From Clostridiales bacterium oral taxon 876 str. F0540 (GTDB lineage: Bacteria; Bacillota; Clostridia; Clostridiales; Clostridiaceae): a stretch of DNA of 64,000 nt. Made by a program: the position numbers and the translations under genes. This document shows positions 49,573-58,017 of the stretch, in pieces. How positions within the stretch are numbered: position 1 is the first letter of the stretch; each line of letters opens with the position of its first letter. The notes beneath the pieces are model-generated. The model saw nothing but the letters and a program-made list of their open reading frames with translations. It searched no databases and was not told where the DNA came from. The DNA lies in assembly GCA_000466585.1 (NCBI GenBank), contig KE993499.1, forward strand, positions 134,452-198,451. Reading direction: 5' to 3'.

Positions 49573-49612
49573 AGCCGATTAAACATTTAACCATATAAAT
49601 ATTTAATCGGCT
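49573..49612. terminator. Bidirectional terminator
   Basis: Stem AGCCGATTAAA/TTTAATCGGCT, with T-rich sequence on both sides. It separates the SEDS gene from the convergent coiled-coil gene. Confidence 0.75.
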
Positions 49613-49626
49613 CTTTAATTTAAGTA

Positions 49627-50571
49627 CTAATCCTCTGCCTTTTCAACAACGCTTCTTATATTTTCATTTAATTTTCTTAGCTTTTCTTCTCCAAGATCAT
49701 TTTTTACTTTTAAATTATCAATAACTCTTTCTATTTTATAAATTGTATTTTTCAGGCTATACTGTGAATCTTCTATTTTTGATTGAACGTTCCAATCTGC
49801 AAAAATGCCGTCAAAAAAGTAATCTGCAAATTTATCAAAGGAGCTTATATCCACTGTAACATCTATGCTCAAATTTACATCTGAAAGTTCTCTTCTAAAT
49901 CGGTTAAGCTTATCTCTTGCATCATTAATATAATCTACAGCTTCATCGATACTAGAATGCTTCTCCATACTACTTATAAGTCCGCCGCCAAACATATCAT
50001 AGGTCCCCCAGTTTTCAGCAGTATCCAATGCATCAGCAGCTCGTTCCAGAGAATTTAAAACTGAATTTCCCGCCATTATTGCTTGCTTAATTTCTCTAAG
50101 GTCAGCTTCTATATTGCCTCTTTCTTCTGTAAAATCTAATATTTTTCTAGTATTAATATCCTGAGCATTCAATATAAACTGTTCTTTTTTCCTCATTAAT
50201 TTATCATAATCATCATTAGCATTACCTATTTCTTTTAGCTCACCATAATACTTTTGAAGGTCTTCTTCTAAAATTTTAACAGTACCGCAACAAGCATCAT
50301 ATTTAAGCTTGGCAGCTAAAACTTCTGCTTTTTCTTTATCCAGCTTTTCTTCTTTGTTGCCCAGTAACGTCACGAAAATTCCTTTAATGCTTAATCCTTC
50401 GAGCCTCTTAACATCAAGTTCTTCTTTGCTTAGAATTTTCTTAAGCTCATCTTTTCTATGAAGTTCGTTTTTAAGATTATCATCGGTGTGATTAATTAGA
50501 TTTAAGATTTTTTCTCTTCTTCTTACTCTTTCTTTTACCTCTAGAATTTCCTTATTGATTTTCTCATACAT
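49627..50571 (-). CDS. Coiled-coil protein linked to the SNF2 helicase gene
   Basis: 314 residues, mostly long helices with heptad repeats (EVKERVRRREKILNLI, KILEEDLQKYYGELKEIG). A middle region reads DMFGGGLISSMEKHSSIDEA. The ATG at 50571 has AGGGGGG 7 nt upstream. It starts 37 bp after the helicase gene on the same strand and no terminator is seen between, so the two are probably co-transcribed. No named family is recognised; it is likely a cytoplasmic structural or adaptor protein. Confidence 0.7.
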   Translation of the reverse strand: MYEKINKEILEVKERVRRREKILNLINHTDDNLKNELHRKDELKKILSKEELDVKRLEGLSIKGIFVTLLGNKEEKLDKEKAEVLAAKLKYDACCGTVKILEEDLQKYYGELKEIGNANDDYDKLMRKKEQFILNAQDINTRKILDFTEERGNIEADLREIKQAIMAGNSVLNSLERAADALDTAENWGTYDMFGGGLISSMEKHSSIDEAVDYINDARDKLNRFRRELSDVNLSIDVTVDISSFDKFADYFFDGIFADWNVQSKIEDSQYSLKNTIYKIERVIDNLKVKNDLGEEKLRKLNENIRSVVEKAED

Positions 50572-50607
50572 ACCCAATCCCCCCTGGTATCAGTATATCA
50601 TATCAAA

Positions 50608-53600
50608 CTACATCGAGAACAGTTCCAATAACTCCTCTTCACTTAAAGAAGCAAATCCTTCACCACTGCTTAGTTCATCCCCCATTACCTCTGAGATTAG
50701 CTTTCTCTTATCCTCTTGGAGCTTAAGAATCTTTTCTTCAATTGTTCCTTTTGCAATAAGCTTAATTACTTCAACAACATTTTTCTGCCCTATTCTGTGA
50801 GCTCTGTCTGTTGCCTGTTCTTCAACAGCGGGGTTCCACCAAGGGTCGAAATGAATAACTACATCTGCAGAGGTTAAATTAAGGCCTGTGCCTCCTGCTT
50901 TTAAGCTTATTAAAAATACAGAGTTTTCTCCTTCATTAAAGGCTTTAACCATATTCATTCTTTTCTCTGAAGGAATGGAACCATCTAGGTAGCTGTAGTT
51001 TATTCCTTCTTTTGATATTCTTTTTCCTATATTTTTAAGCACTGAGGTAAATTGCGAAAAGATAAGAACCCTGTGTCCTTCTTCAATGCTTTGTTGTAAA
51101 AGCTCAACCAGAGCCTCAATTTTTGCACTTTCACCCTTGTAATTTCCCATTAAGACTGAAGGATCAAGACAAAGCTGTCTCAACTTAGTTATATAAGAGA
51201 GAATTTCAATTCTGCTATTTTGGAACTCATAATCCTCAACTTTCTTTTCAATAAGCTCAACAGCATAATTAGCATAGGCTTTATAAACCTTCTTTTGATC
51301 TTCATCCATATCTACTGCTACAGTTTTTTCAATTTTATCAGGGAGTTCTTTTATAACATCTTTTTTTCTTCTTCTTAAAATAAAGGGCTTTATAAGCCTG
51401 TTTATCTCTTCAATTACTACAGGCTCTTCCCTAAGCCTTTTGTGATATCTAACACTGAAGCGTTTCTCATCATACAAATAGCCTGGCATAATAAAATCAA
51501 AAATTGACCATAGCTCCATAAGAGAATTTTCTATTGGAGTACCTGACAGAGCAAAGCGTGTTTTAGCCTTTATTTCTTTAACCGCCAGTGCATTTTGGGA
51601 GCCTGAATTCTTAATGTATTGAGCTTCATCCAAAACAAAATAATCAAATTCTATAGAAGCATAACTGTCTAAGTCTCTTTTCAATAGGTTATAAGTAGTT
51701 ATAAAGACATCATATTTATCGAGTTTTTTTATAATCTCCTCTCTTTCCTCCTTAGTTCCATTTACAGCAGCAACTCTTACTGTCGGAGCAAATTTTTCAA
51801 ATTCACTTACCCAGTTATAAACTAAAGAGGTCGGGGCTGCAATTAAAGATTTGCTTCCTTCGTTTGATAGTATAAAAGCAATAGTTTGAAGGGTTTTTCC
51901 AAGTCCCATTTCATCGCCTAGTATTCCACCAAAGCCCAGATAATCTAAAGTTTTAAACCAATTATAGCCCGTCTTTTGATATTCTCTTAAATCGGCAAGA
52001 AGCCCCTTTGGCTGCTCAAACTTTAGGCTAGCTATATTCTTAAGTTTATCACTTACCTTTTTAAGCTCAGTTTTTCCTTTAATAAACCTAACCTCATTTT
52101 CCTCTATAAAGCTTTCAATATAGGCAGCTCGATTTTTTGCTATCTCAATATGATTGTCTTCTATTCCTTTCATCGCAACAGCATCTATAAGCTTTAGAAG
52201 CTTATTAAGCTCGAGTTCCTCAAGGTCTATGTATTCTCCGCTTTTAAGCTTATAGAACTTTAAGTTATCTCTAAAGGCTCTTAATATATCTGCTGTTTCC
52301 TTAGGAGGAATATCTCCTATTTTAAAGTCCATCTCAAAATAATTGAACTTTCCTGCTTTAATATCTCCTTTTATTCCTTTTGAGCCAATAGACTTCAGAC
52401 CTTTAAAATTATCGGAATAATAGACTTCCCCTATTTCCTGAAGTTTTGAAATTTCATATTTAAAGAATCTAAATATGTAGTCGTCCTCTTTATTAAAATA
52501 AAACCTGTTCCCTATATCTTCAAAGCCAAAGCCTCTTAAAACAGAAATAACCTCAGCTTCTTTTAAAGAATCCCTATACACAATCTTCTCTTTATAATCT
52601 TCAAATATATTAAATTCACAGCCTTCATAGCTTACCTTAACTACTAGCGTAATCTGCTCCTCTTCTCTATCAAAATAGAAGCTGAAATTACAGCTTCCCA
52701 TAACTATTTTATCTTTAATAACCTTTGATAAAGTAACCTTAGAGGACAGGAAGTTCAGCTGAGGTATAAGCCTTCTTAATACTGTTTCTTCATCTTCTAT
52801 TGGAAATAGCACTACTTTCTGTCCAGCAAACACCTGAAGATATGGTGATATTTTGTAGCAAAACTCATAATCAGGAATATATATATCTGAACCATATACA
52901 AATACATCCTTTTTAGAACCTAAGCTTTGAGGCATTCCATTAGGAGACTTAAGAACATATTCATTCTTTATAAGCTTCAAATCAAAATCTATAGGAGGAG
53001 CCTCATATAGTATCTCAGCCTCAACCGGTCTATGGAAAAAACCTTCATTTAAGTAAACCCTATGATCTTTAATGATACTAAAAAATTCTCTTACTAAATA
53101 CTTAGGTATATTTAAATATTTTCCCTCTACTGCACCGGCACTGCTTCTGTTTATATACTTATTGCTGCCTTCAATTGTTTTTAACATTTCAATAAAATCT
53201 ATAAGCTTTTTGTCCTTTGTACTCAGCTTTTGATATTTTGTATCAAAGGTAAAGTTCTTACTATAAGTTACGGGCATATTGTTATAGAGTGATACCAAAA
53301 ACTGTTCTATATCCTTAAGTATATAAAGACTGTTGGAACTCATAGACTTAATACCTAGTCTAAACTCTGCGGAAATATCATCATTCCATTCCTTTCTATT
53401 TATATAGACATCTAGCTTTAGTTCTTCTTTATCCTTTTTTTCTCCTAAAAGCATTTCAAGAAGTCTTCCATTATTTATACCTACTTCATTTGTTGTCTCT
53501 TCTTCATTAAATAATGGATGATTAATCAGCTCCTCCAGAGCTTTATAAAAAGTTGCTGCAACATGCTTGCAAACATAATTTTTCTTTTTAAATTCATTTT

Positions 53601-53850
53601 TTTCATAGTCTGCACAGCTGCAGAAAGTAGAAAAGACTTCCTTTTTACTCGCATCAAGCTCAATCTTTGTAGTATATTCATTAAAGAGGTTTTCTGATAT
53701 AACAAAACCATCAATGCAGATTAACTCTCCTTCACTGTTTACATTTACAGAGGAAACTAAATCATTATCAATTATTTTATAGCCCATATCATAATTTTTT
53801 CCGCTTGTGCTTTCTTTAAATAGTTGCAAAAGTATATCTTCTTTTAACAT
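50608..53850 (-). CDS. SNF2-family helicase with N-terminal SWIM zinc finger
   Basis: About 1080 residues. The N-terminal part has a SWIM-type zinc motif (CSCADYEKNEFKKKNYVCKH). The C-terminal 500 residues are a SWI2/SNF2 ATPase: GDEMGLGKTLQTIAF, LDEAQYIKN, LSGTPIENSLMELWS, then LDGSIPSEKRMNMV, SLKAGGTGLNLTSADVVIH and DRAHRIGQKNVVEV. It resembles bacterial RapA-like/YwqA proteins that remodel nucleoprotein complexes or displace RNA polymerase. The ATG at 53850 follows AAGGTGAAAAAT. The coiled-coil gene lies directly downstream. Confidence 0.93.
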   Translation of the reverse strand: MLKEDILLQLFKESTSGKNYDMGYKIIDNDLVSSVNVNSEGELICIDGFVISENLFNEYTTKIELDASKKEVFSTFCSCADYEKNEFKKKNYVCKHVAATFYKALEELINHPLFNEEETTNEVGINNGRLLEMLLGEKKDKEELKLDVYINRKEWNDDISAEFRLGIKSMSSNSLYILKDIEQFLVSLYNNMPVTYSKNFTFDTKYQKLSTKDKKLIDFIEMLKTIEGSNKYINRSSAGAVEGKYLNIPKYLVREFFSIIKDHRVYLNEGFFHRPVEAEILYEAPPIDFDLKLIKNEYVLKSPNGMPQSLGSKKDVFVYGSDIYIPDYEFCYKISPYLQVFAGQKVVLFPIEDEETVLRRLIPQLNFLSSKVTLSKVIKDKIVMGSCNFSFYFDREEEQITLVVKVSYEGCEFNIFEDYKEKIVYRDSLKEAEVISVLRGFGFEDIGNRFYFNKEDDYIFRFFKYEISKLQEIGEVYYSDNFKGLKSIGSKGIKGDIKAGKFNYFEMDFKIGDIPPKETADILRAFRDNLKFYKLKSGEYIDLEELELNKLLKLIDAVAMKGIEDNHIEIAKNRAAYIESFIEENEVRFIKGKTELKKVSDKLKNIASLKFEQPKGLLADLREYQKTGYNWFKTLDYLGFGGILGDEMGLGKTLQTIAFILSNEGSKSLIAAPTSLVYNWVSEFEKFAPTVRVAAVNGTKEEREEIIKKLDKYDVFITTYNLLKRDLDSYASIEFDYFVLDEAQYIKNSGSQNALAVKEIKAKTRFALSGTPIENSLMELWSIFDFIMPGYLYDEKRFSVRYHKRLREEPVVIEEINRLIKPFILRRRKKDVIKELPDKIEKTVAVDMDEDQKKVYKAYANYAVELIEKKVEDYEFQNSRIEILSYITKLRQLCLDPSVLMGNYKGESAKIEALVELLQQSIEEGHRVLIFSQFTSVLKNIGKRISKEGINYSYLDGSIPSEKRMNMVKAFNEGENSVFLISLKAGGTGLNLTSADVVIHFDPWWNPAVEEQATDRAHRIGQKNVVEVIKLIAKGTIEEKILKLQEDKRKLISEVMGDELSSGEGFASLSEEELLELFSM

Positions 53851-54151
53851 ATTTTTCACCTTGATTAATTTATTTTCAGGTTTTAAAATCTTAATTGATT
53901 ATATAACATAATTTCACATTTAGAATCCTGAACTAATCCTTTTATTATAACATAAAACAGCCTTTTGTGCTTCAACTTATAAATTGCAGAATATCGGTAA
54001 TAATTTTAATTATGAATATGAATATGAACATGAATTAAATTTTAAATTTTGTAACAACCTTGTCATGAAATTGTCATAAAACTGTTTTATTATAAGTTCA
54101 TGAAATAAATAATAAAATAATATATGGATATAGATATGGGAGGAATTATTT
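53851..54151. other. Intergenic region with regulatory repeats of htrA
   Basis: The left part is AT-rich with no gene. A short tandem run of ATGAAT/ATGAAC hexamers (54012-54035) and the TTGTCAT direct repeats lie in the right part, ahead of htrA. Confidence 0.6.
54060..54096 (+). promoter_or_regulatory. OmpR/PhoB-type direct repeats and -10 box of htrA
   Basis: TTGTCATGAAA, TTGTCATAAAA and CTGTTTTATTA are 11-bp direct repeats, like the Pho-box consensus CTGTCATA(A/T)A. A TATAAG -10 box follows (54091-54096). No good -35 box is placed 17 bp upstream, so an OmpR/PhoB-family activator is expected. Confidence 0.6.
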
Positions 54152-55405
54152 ATGGAGAACAATAATAATCAAGAAATCAACCAGGAAAATACTCATGATA
54201 CCTATGTGATGAATTATACTGAACCCAACATTCAAAAGCCTAAGAAAAAAGGCGGAAGATTTAAGAAGACATTATCTTATGTCGCTGTTGGTTTAGTATG
54301 TACTGTTGTTGGAGGCGTTGCTTCAGGTGCTGCTGTACTATATGGGCTTCCAAAAACAGATTTATTTAAGGACACTGCATTATATAAATCTATTGCAGGC
54401 AGCGTAAACACTTCGACTTCAGTATATGACGGGCATCCAACTCAGATTGCTGCTACAAGCGGCGCAATGACTATATCAGATATTGCTAAAAAGGTAGGTC
54501 CTGCAGTAGTTGCAATTACAACAACAATTCAAACACAGCAAGGCTTCTTTGGCAGTCAGGCTGCTCAAGGTGTAGGTACTGGAATGATTATAAATGAGAA
54601 CGGTAATATTCTTACTAACTACCACGTTGTTGAGGGAGCTCAGCAGGTTAAAGTAACCTTAAGCAACAATAAGCAGGTAAATGCTAAGGTTATTAACTCA
54701 GATCCTAACTATGACGTTGCTGTGCTTAAAATAACAGACAGTGTTAAAGTACCGGCTGTAGTTGAAATTGGTGATTCAGATAATCTTCAGGTCGGAGAAT
54801 CTGTAGTAGCAATAGGAAATCCTCTTGGAACTGACTTCTTCGGATCTGTAACAACAGGTATAGTAAGTGCTTTAAACAGAAAAATCGATGGTGATGGAAG
54901 CACAAACAAACAAGGTCAAACATCATCTTCATCAGGACTTTCTTACATCCAGACTGATGCAGCTATAAATTCCGGTAACAGCGGCGGACCTCTAATAAAT
55001 GCAAGAGGACAGGTAATAGGAATTAATACAGCTAAGATTAAGCAAAGCGGAGTTGAAGGTTTAGGCTTTGCAATTCCAATAAATGCTGTTAAGAATAAAA
55101 TTTCTGATCTATCTAAGCCCGTACTAATGATAGGTATACAAGGAACAGAGATAGACAAAACTTTATCAGAGCAATATAACCTGCCAATAGGTCTATATAT
55201 TAAAGATGTTTCGGATTTCAGTCCGGCAGAAAAAGCAGGTTTAAAGCGCGGCGATGTTATAATTAAATTTGATGGTCAAAAGGTAACAACCTTCAACGAA
55301 GTTACAACTATAAAAAACAAACATAAGTCAGGAGATAAGGTTTCCGTGACTGTCAGCAGGGATGGTAAAGAAACAAACTTAACCTTAACACTTGTGGCTG
55401 AATAA
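54152..55405 (+). CDS. htrA: HtrA/DegP-like serine protease with PDZ domain
   Basis: 417 residues. A charged Asn-rich cytoplasmic head, a membrane anchor (about residues 42-66), the trypsin-like protease domain with His158 (LTNYHVV), Asp188 (NYDVAVLKI) and Ser277 (GNSGGPL), then a PDZ domain (about 320-410, GLYIKDVSDFSPAEKAGLKRGDVI). It is the single-PDZ Gram-positive HtrA type that degrades misfolded exported proteins. Monocistronic, with TGGGAGGAATTATTT before the ATG. OmpR-type repeats upstream suggest control by an envelope-stress or phosphate regulator. Confidence 0.95.
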   Translation: MENNNNQEINQENTHDTYVMNYTEPNIQKPKKKGGRFKKTLSYVAVGLVCTVVGGVASGAAVLYGLPKTDLFKDTALYKSIAGSVNTSTSVYDGHPTQIAATSGAMTISDIAKKVGPAVVAITTTIQTQQGFFGSQAAQGVGTGMIINENGNILTNYHVVEGAQQVKVTLSNNKQVNAKVINSDPNYDVAVLKITDSVKVPAVVEIGDSDNLQVGESVVAIGNPLGTDFFGSVTTGIVSALNRKIDGDGSTNKQGQTSSSSGLSYIQTDAAINSGNSGGPLINARGQVIGINTAKIKQSGVEGLGFAIPINAVKNKISDLSKPVLMIGIQGTEIDKTLSEQYNLPIGLYIKDVSDFSPAEKAGLKRGDVIIKFDGQKVTTFNEVTTIKNKHKSGDKVSVTVSRDGKETNLTLTLVAE

Positions 55406-55421
55406 TAAAATATTATTATAG

Positions 55422-55465
55422 AAAGGTCCGTGCAAGATATAGTCTTTGCACCGGCCTTTTTATTT
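55422..55465 (+). terminator. Terminator of htrA
   Basis: Stem AAAGGTCCGTGCAA/TTTGCACCGGCCTTT followed by TTTATTTATTTT. Confidence 0.85.
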
Positions 55466-55667
55466 ATTTTCACAGCTTGGGTTTATGTAATTTATTAACA
55501 TTTCAGAAAATTTTAACACAATTAACTATCAATTTCTAAAAAATTATATATGTTTTTTGATATTTTATTAACAAATTTCAAAAAAACTCTTGTTATCTTT
55601 TTATCAATCAGTTATAATAAACTTGTCCTAAAAAATATAAATTTTTATAACATAGGGGGATTCACAC

Positions 55668-56291
55668 ATGAAAATAAAAGCATTAGTTTTAGCAGTAGCA
55701 GTAGGTGCTACACTATTTACAGGATGTGCTAAAAAAGCTGAACCAGCTGCAGCACCAAAGGCAGACGCAGCAAAACCAGCTGCAACAGAAACTAAGAAAA
55801 CAGATGCAGTAGCAACAGCTTCAGTAGTTGACACAAATGCAGCTTTTGAAAAAGCTTTAACTAAAGATGGCGGAAAATACGTTATAGCTACATTAAAGGA
55901 TTTAACTTTCGATAAAGAACTAGTAGTAGAAGGAAGCTTCAAAACTGGTAAAAAAGACGCTAACGGCGCTTTAATAAAAGATGCTAATGGTAACGAACAA
56001 ACTCAACGTAAAATAGGTCTTTACACTCAAGATGATAAGCATAATGTAACAGGAAGATTTACTTTAACTGCTCCAAAATTAACTTTCAACGGTGATTTCG
56101 GAAGTCTTGAGCATGGAACTTTCAAAGGCGACCTTTATATAGCTGGAAAGAACTTTAAATTAGTAAATCAAAAAATTGACGGAAATGTATATTTCTTAAA
56201 TGCAGATGCTGAAAAGACATTCACAATTGCTGACAGCAAAACTGACAGCCAAGCAACTGTTATAACTGGAAAGAAAGAATTAAAGAAATAG
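55668..56291 (+). CDS. Lipoprotein of unknown function
   Basis: 207 residues. Signal peptide with lipobox LFTGC (Cys20), an Ala/Lys/Pro linker, then a beta-rich domain (GGKYVIATLKDLTFDKELVVEGSFK, GRFTLTAPKLTFNGDFGSLEHGTFKGDLYIAGKNFKLVNQK). Parallel-beta-helix-like polymer-rich repeats of hydrophobic and Gly residues are visible in the second half. Not recognised. The ribosome site is AGGGGGATTCACAC. Monocistronic with its own terminator. Confidence 0.75.
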   Translation: MKIKALVLAVAVGATLFTGCAKKAEPAAAPKADAAKPAATETKKTDAVATASVVDTNAAFEKALTKDGGKYVIATLKDLTFDKELVVEGSFKTGKKDANGALIKDANGNEQTQRKIGLYTQDDKHNVTGRFTLTAPKLTFNGDFGSLEHGTFKGDLYIAGKNFKLVNQKIDGNVYFLNADAEKTFTIADSKTDSQATVITGKKELKK

Positions 56292-56307
56292 TCATAAGTT
56301 AAATATA

Positions 56308-56339
56308 AAACAGTTAAGCCTTGCTTAACTGTTTTTTTA
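56308..56339. terminator. Terminator of the lipoprotein gene
   Basis: Stem AACAGTTAAGC/GCTTAACTGTT with TTTTTT on the plus strand; it overlaps the end of the convergent phospholipase-like gene. Confidence 0.85.
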
Positions 56340-56906
56340 TCTGCTTTGTTCTATTTTATAGCTTTTATAAATCTTGCTTGACTTTACTATAAATTCACAA
56401 ACCGATGAGGCTGCTATAAGAGCAAAGTTAATATCAGTCATCATTCCTTTAGGTTCTATGTAATATTTTTTTCGTATTTTTAAAATTAAGTCTTTTACAC
56501 TTTTTTCTTGTTTGCATTTGTATCTTAGCTTTATATTTCCAGCTATGAACATAGATAACAGCTTAGCATGAAGTGCTGCTTCGTAAGTACCATGTCCCAA
56601 CTTATCTTTTTTCCAATATTCTTTGGTATGATATATACAGAAATAATCAGCGGCAAAGTGAGATATAATACCTAAAGCCATAGAAAAGTCTTCTAAAGAG
56701 ATATTGCTATTAATAATATCTTCCGAGTAGATATTAATCATTTCAATACTGTCTTCCAAGGTATGTTCGCATCTTATATAAGCTTTATCAAGGTCAGGTC
56801 TTATGTTCCCATAGGTAAAGGCAGGCACATTCAGCATAAAATTTGTATTTTGTAAAACATATTTATAAACTAAACTAGAAAATATTATATGGCTGCTTGT
56901 AATCAA
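56337..56906 (-). CDS. Zinc-dependent phospholipase C-like protein
   Basis: 189 residues. The motif GNIRPDLDKAY and HFAADYFCIYHTKEYW, plus a third His near HLGHGTYEAALHAK (KLGHGTYEAALHAK), match the zinc-dependent phospholipase C/nuclease fold of the PF00882 type found in many clostridial cytoplasmic proteins. No signal peptide. The start is a TTG, 8 nt after GGAGG, rather than the upstream GTG. The substrate is unknown. Confidence 0.78.
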   Translation of the reverse strand: MITSSHIIFSSLVYKYVLQNTNFMLNVPAFTYGNIRPDLDKAYIRCEHTLEDSIEMINIYSEDIINSNISLEDFSMALGIISHFAADYFCIYHTKEYWKKDKLGHGTYEAALHAKLLSMFIAGNIKLRYKCKQEKSVKDLILKIRKKYYIEPKGMMTDINFALIAASSVCEFIVKSSKIYKSYKIEQSR

Positions 56907-56985
56907 AAATAGTTCCTCCAATAAATTGATCACATAATAATATATATTACTGATAACTTTTTTTCATATCTATAATTTTATTTAT

Positions 56986-57028
56986 AAAAATTTAAAGGAC
57001 GGTTAAATCCTATTATTTTAACCGCCCT
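56986..57028 (-). terminator. Terminator of the Thr/Gly-rich lipoprotein gene
   Basis: Stem AGGGCGGTTAAA/TTTAACCGTCCT followed by TTAAATTTTT on the minus strand. Confidence 0.75.
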
Positions 57029-57039
57029 AGTATATTAGT

Positions 57040-57885
57040 TTATCTAGTTGCCTGACTTAATGCTCTTTTTGCAGCTAACTTCCAGTTAGCAACTGCTTGC
57101 GAAGTTAATCCTTGTGGATTAACATCATAAGTTTGATTTTGAACCATTAAGTTAGATAGTGTATCTCTTCCATCTGCGTATCCGGATTGAGCGCCATTAA
57201 TATTTCCCATTGTTGTATTACCTGTGGTTCCACCATATTGTGTTCCTGTTATATTTCCTGTAGTCGCATTATTTCCAGTTCCATTAGCGGAAGTATTTCC
57301 AGTGCTTGTTCTATTTCCATAGCTGGCTGTATTACCCATGTTTGTAGTACCTGTTCCGCTAGCTGAGGTTCCATAACCTGTTGTACCTGTTACATTATTT
57401 GAAGTTCCATATCCTGTAGTTCCTGTGCCATTATATGAGGTGTTTCCGCCTGTTGTTGTTCCAGTTCCTCCGGTTGAAGGTGTTGTACTTCCATTTGGAT
57501 TGGTCATATTATAATTATTTGCCGGAAAATTCCCTCCACTTGCATTACCGCTGCCAACAATAGGTCTGCTTCCTGTGTTAGTAGTAACTTTCCCACTTGT
57601 ATCTGTATAGTCGAGTACTACATTGCTTATTCTTCCACCTTTTATAAATACTGTTGCCATATGATTTCCTGTAGCAGTAGGATCTCCATAAGCTGTGTAG
57701 GTTCCATCCTTATAATTTCCTGTAGTTGTACCTTGGTTAATGTTATATCCGGTTCTTGTTCCTTGAGTTGTCCCTGTATTTGTTCTATTTTTATTTTCTT
57801 CATTTGTTCCAGTACCTCTTTGATAGCATGCAGTCAAAGTTGTAGAAATAAGAATTGCTGATAATAATGCTGCAGTTTTTTTCAT
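57040..57885 (-). CDS. Lipoprotein with an interrupted FMN-binding-like domain
   Basis: 281 residues. The lipobox is LTAC (Cys20). Residues 60-100 (DGTYTAYGD, NHMATVFIKGGRISNVVLDY) and 252-276 (TYDVNPQGLTSQAVANWKLAAKRAL) resemble the two ends of the bacterial FMN-binding domain, but they are separated by a 120-residue Gly/Thr/Asn-rich repetitive insert. The flavinylation motif (SGAT in NqrC/RnfG) is altered to GLTS. This may be a non-flavin surface protein that evolved from an electron-transfer lipoprotein. Monocistronic. Confidence 0.7.
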   Translation of the reverse strand: MKKTAALLSAILISTTLTACYQRGTGTNEENKNRTNTGTTQGTRTGYNINQGTTTGNYKDGTYTAYGDPTATGNHMATVFIKGGRISNVVLDYTDTSGKVTTNTGSRPIVGSGNASGGNFPANNYNMTNPNGSTTPSTGGTGTTTGGNTSYNGTGTTGYGTSNNVTGTTGYGTSASGTGTTNMGNTASYGNRTSTGNTSANGTGNNATTGNITGTQYGGTTGNTTMGNINGAQSGYADGRDTLSNLMVQNQTYDVNPQGLTSQAVANWKLAAKRALSQATR

Positions 57886-57981
57886 GAATTATCCACATCC
57901 AGTTCTCTATCCATTAAATATTGTGTCTATGTAATAAGATAAAATACTAGAGAATTATTAGGCACTTTATAATATAAGTTG

Positions 57982-58017
57982 AAATTTTAAAGCTGCAGTT
58001 ATTACTTCTGCAGCTTC
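57982..58017 (-). terminator. Terminator overlapping the end of the MocR-like gene
   Basis: Stem AAGCTGCAG/CTGCAGCTT, whose left arm lies within the last codons, followed by TTAAAATTTC on the minus strand. Confidence 0.7.

Noticed and set aside
57200..57500. Repetitive DNA that could be taken for a CRISPR array or minisatellite
   Set aside because: It encodes the in-frame Gly/Thr/Asn-rich insert of a lipoprotein. There are no equal-length spacers or palindromic repeats, so it is coding low complexity.
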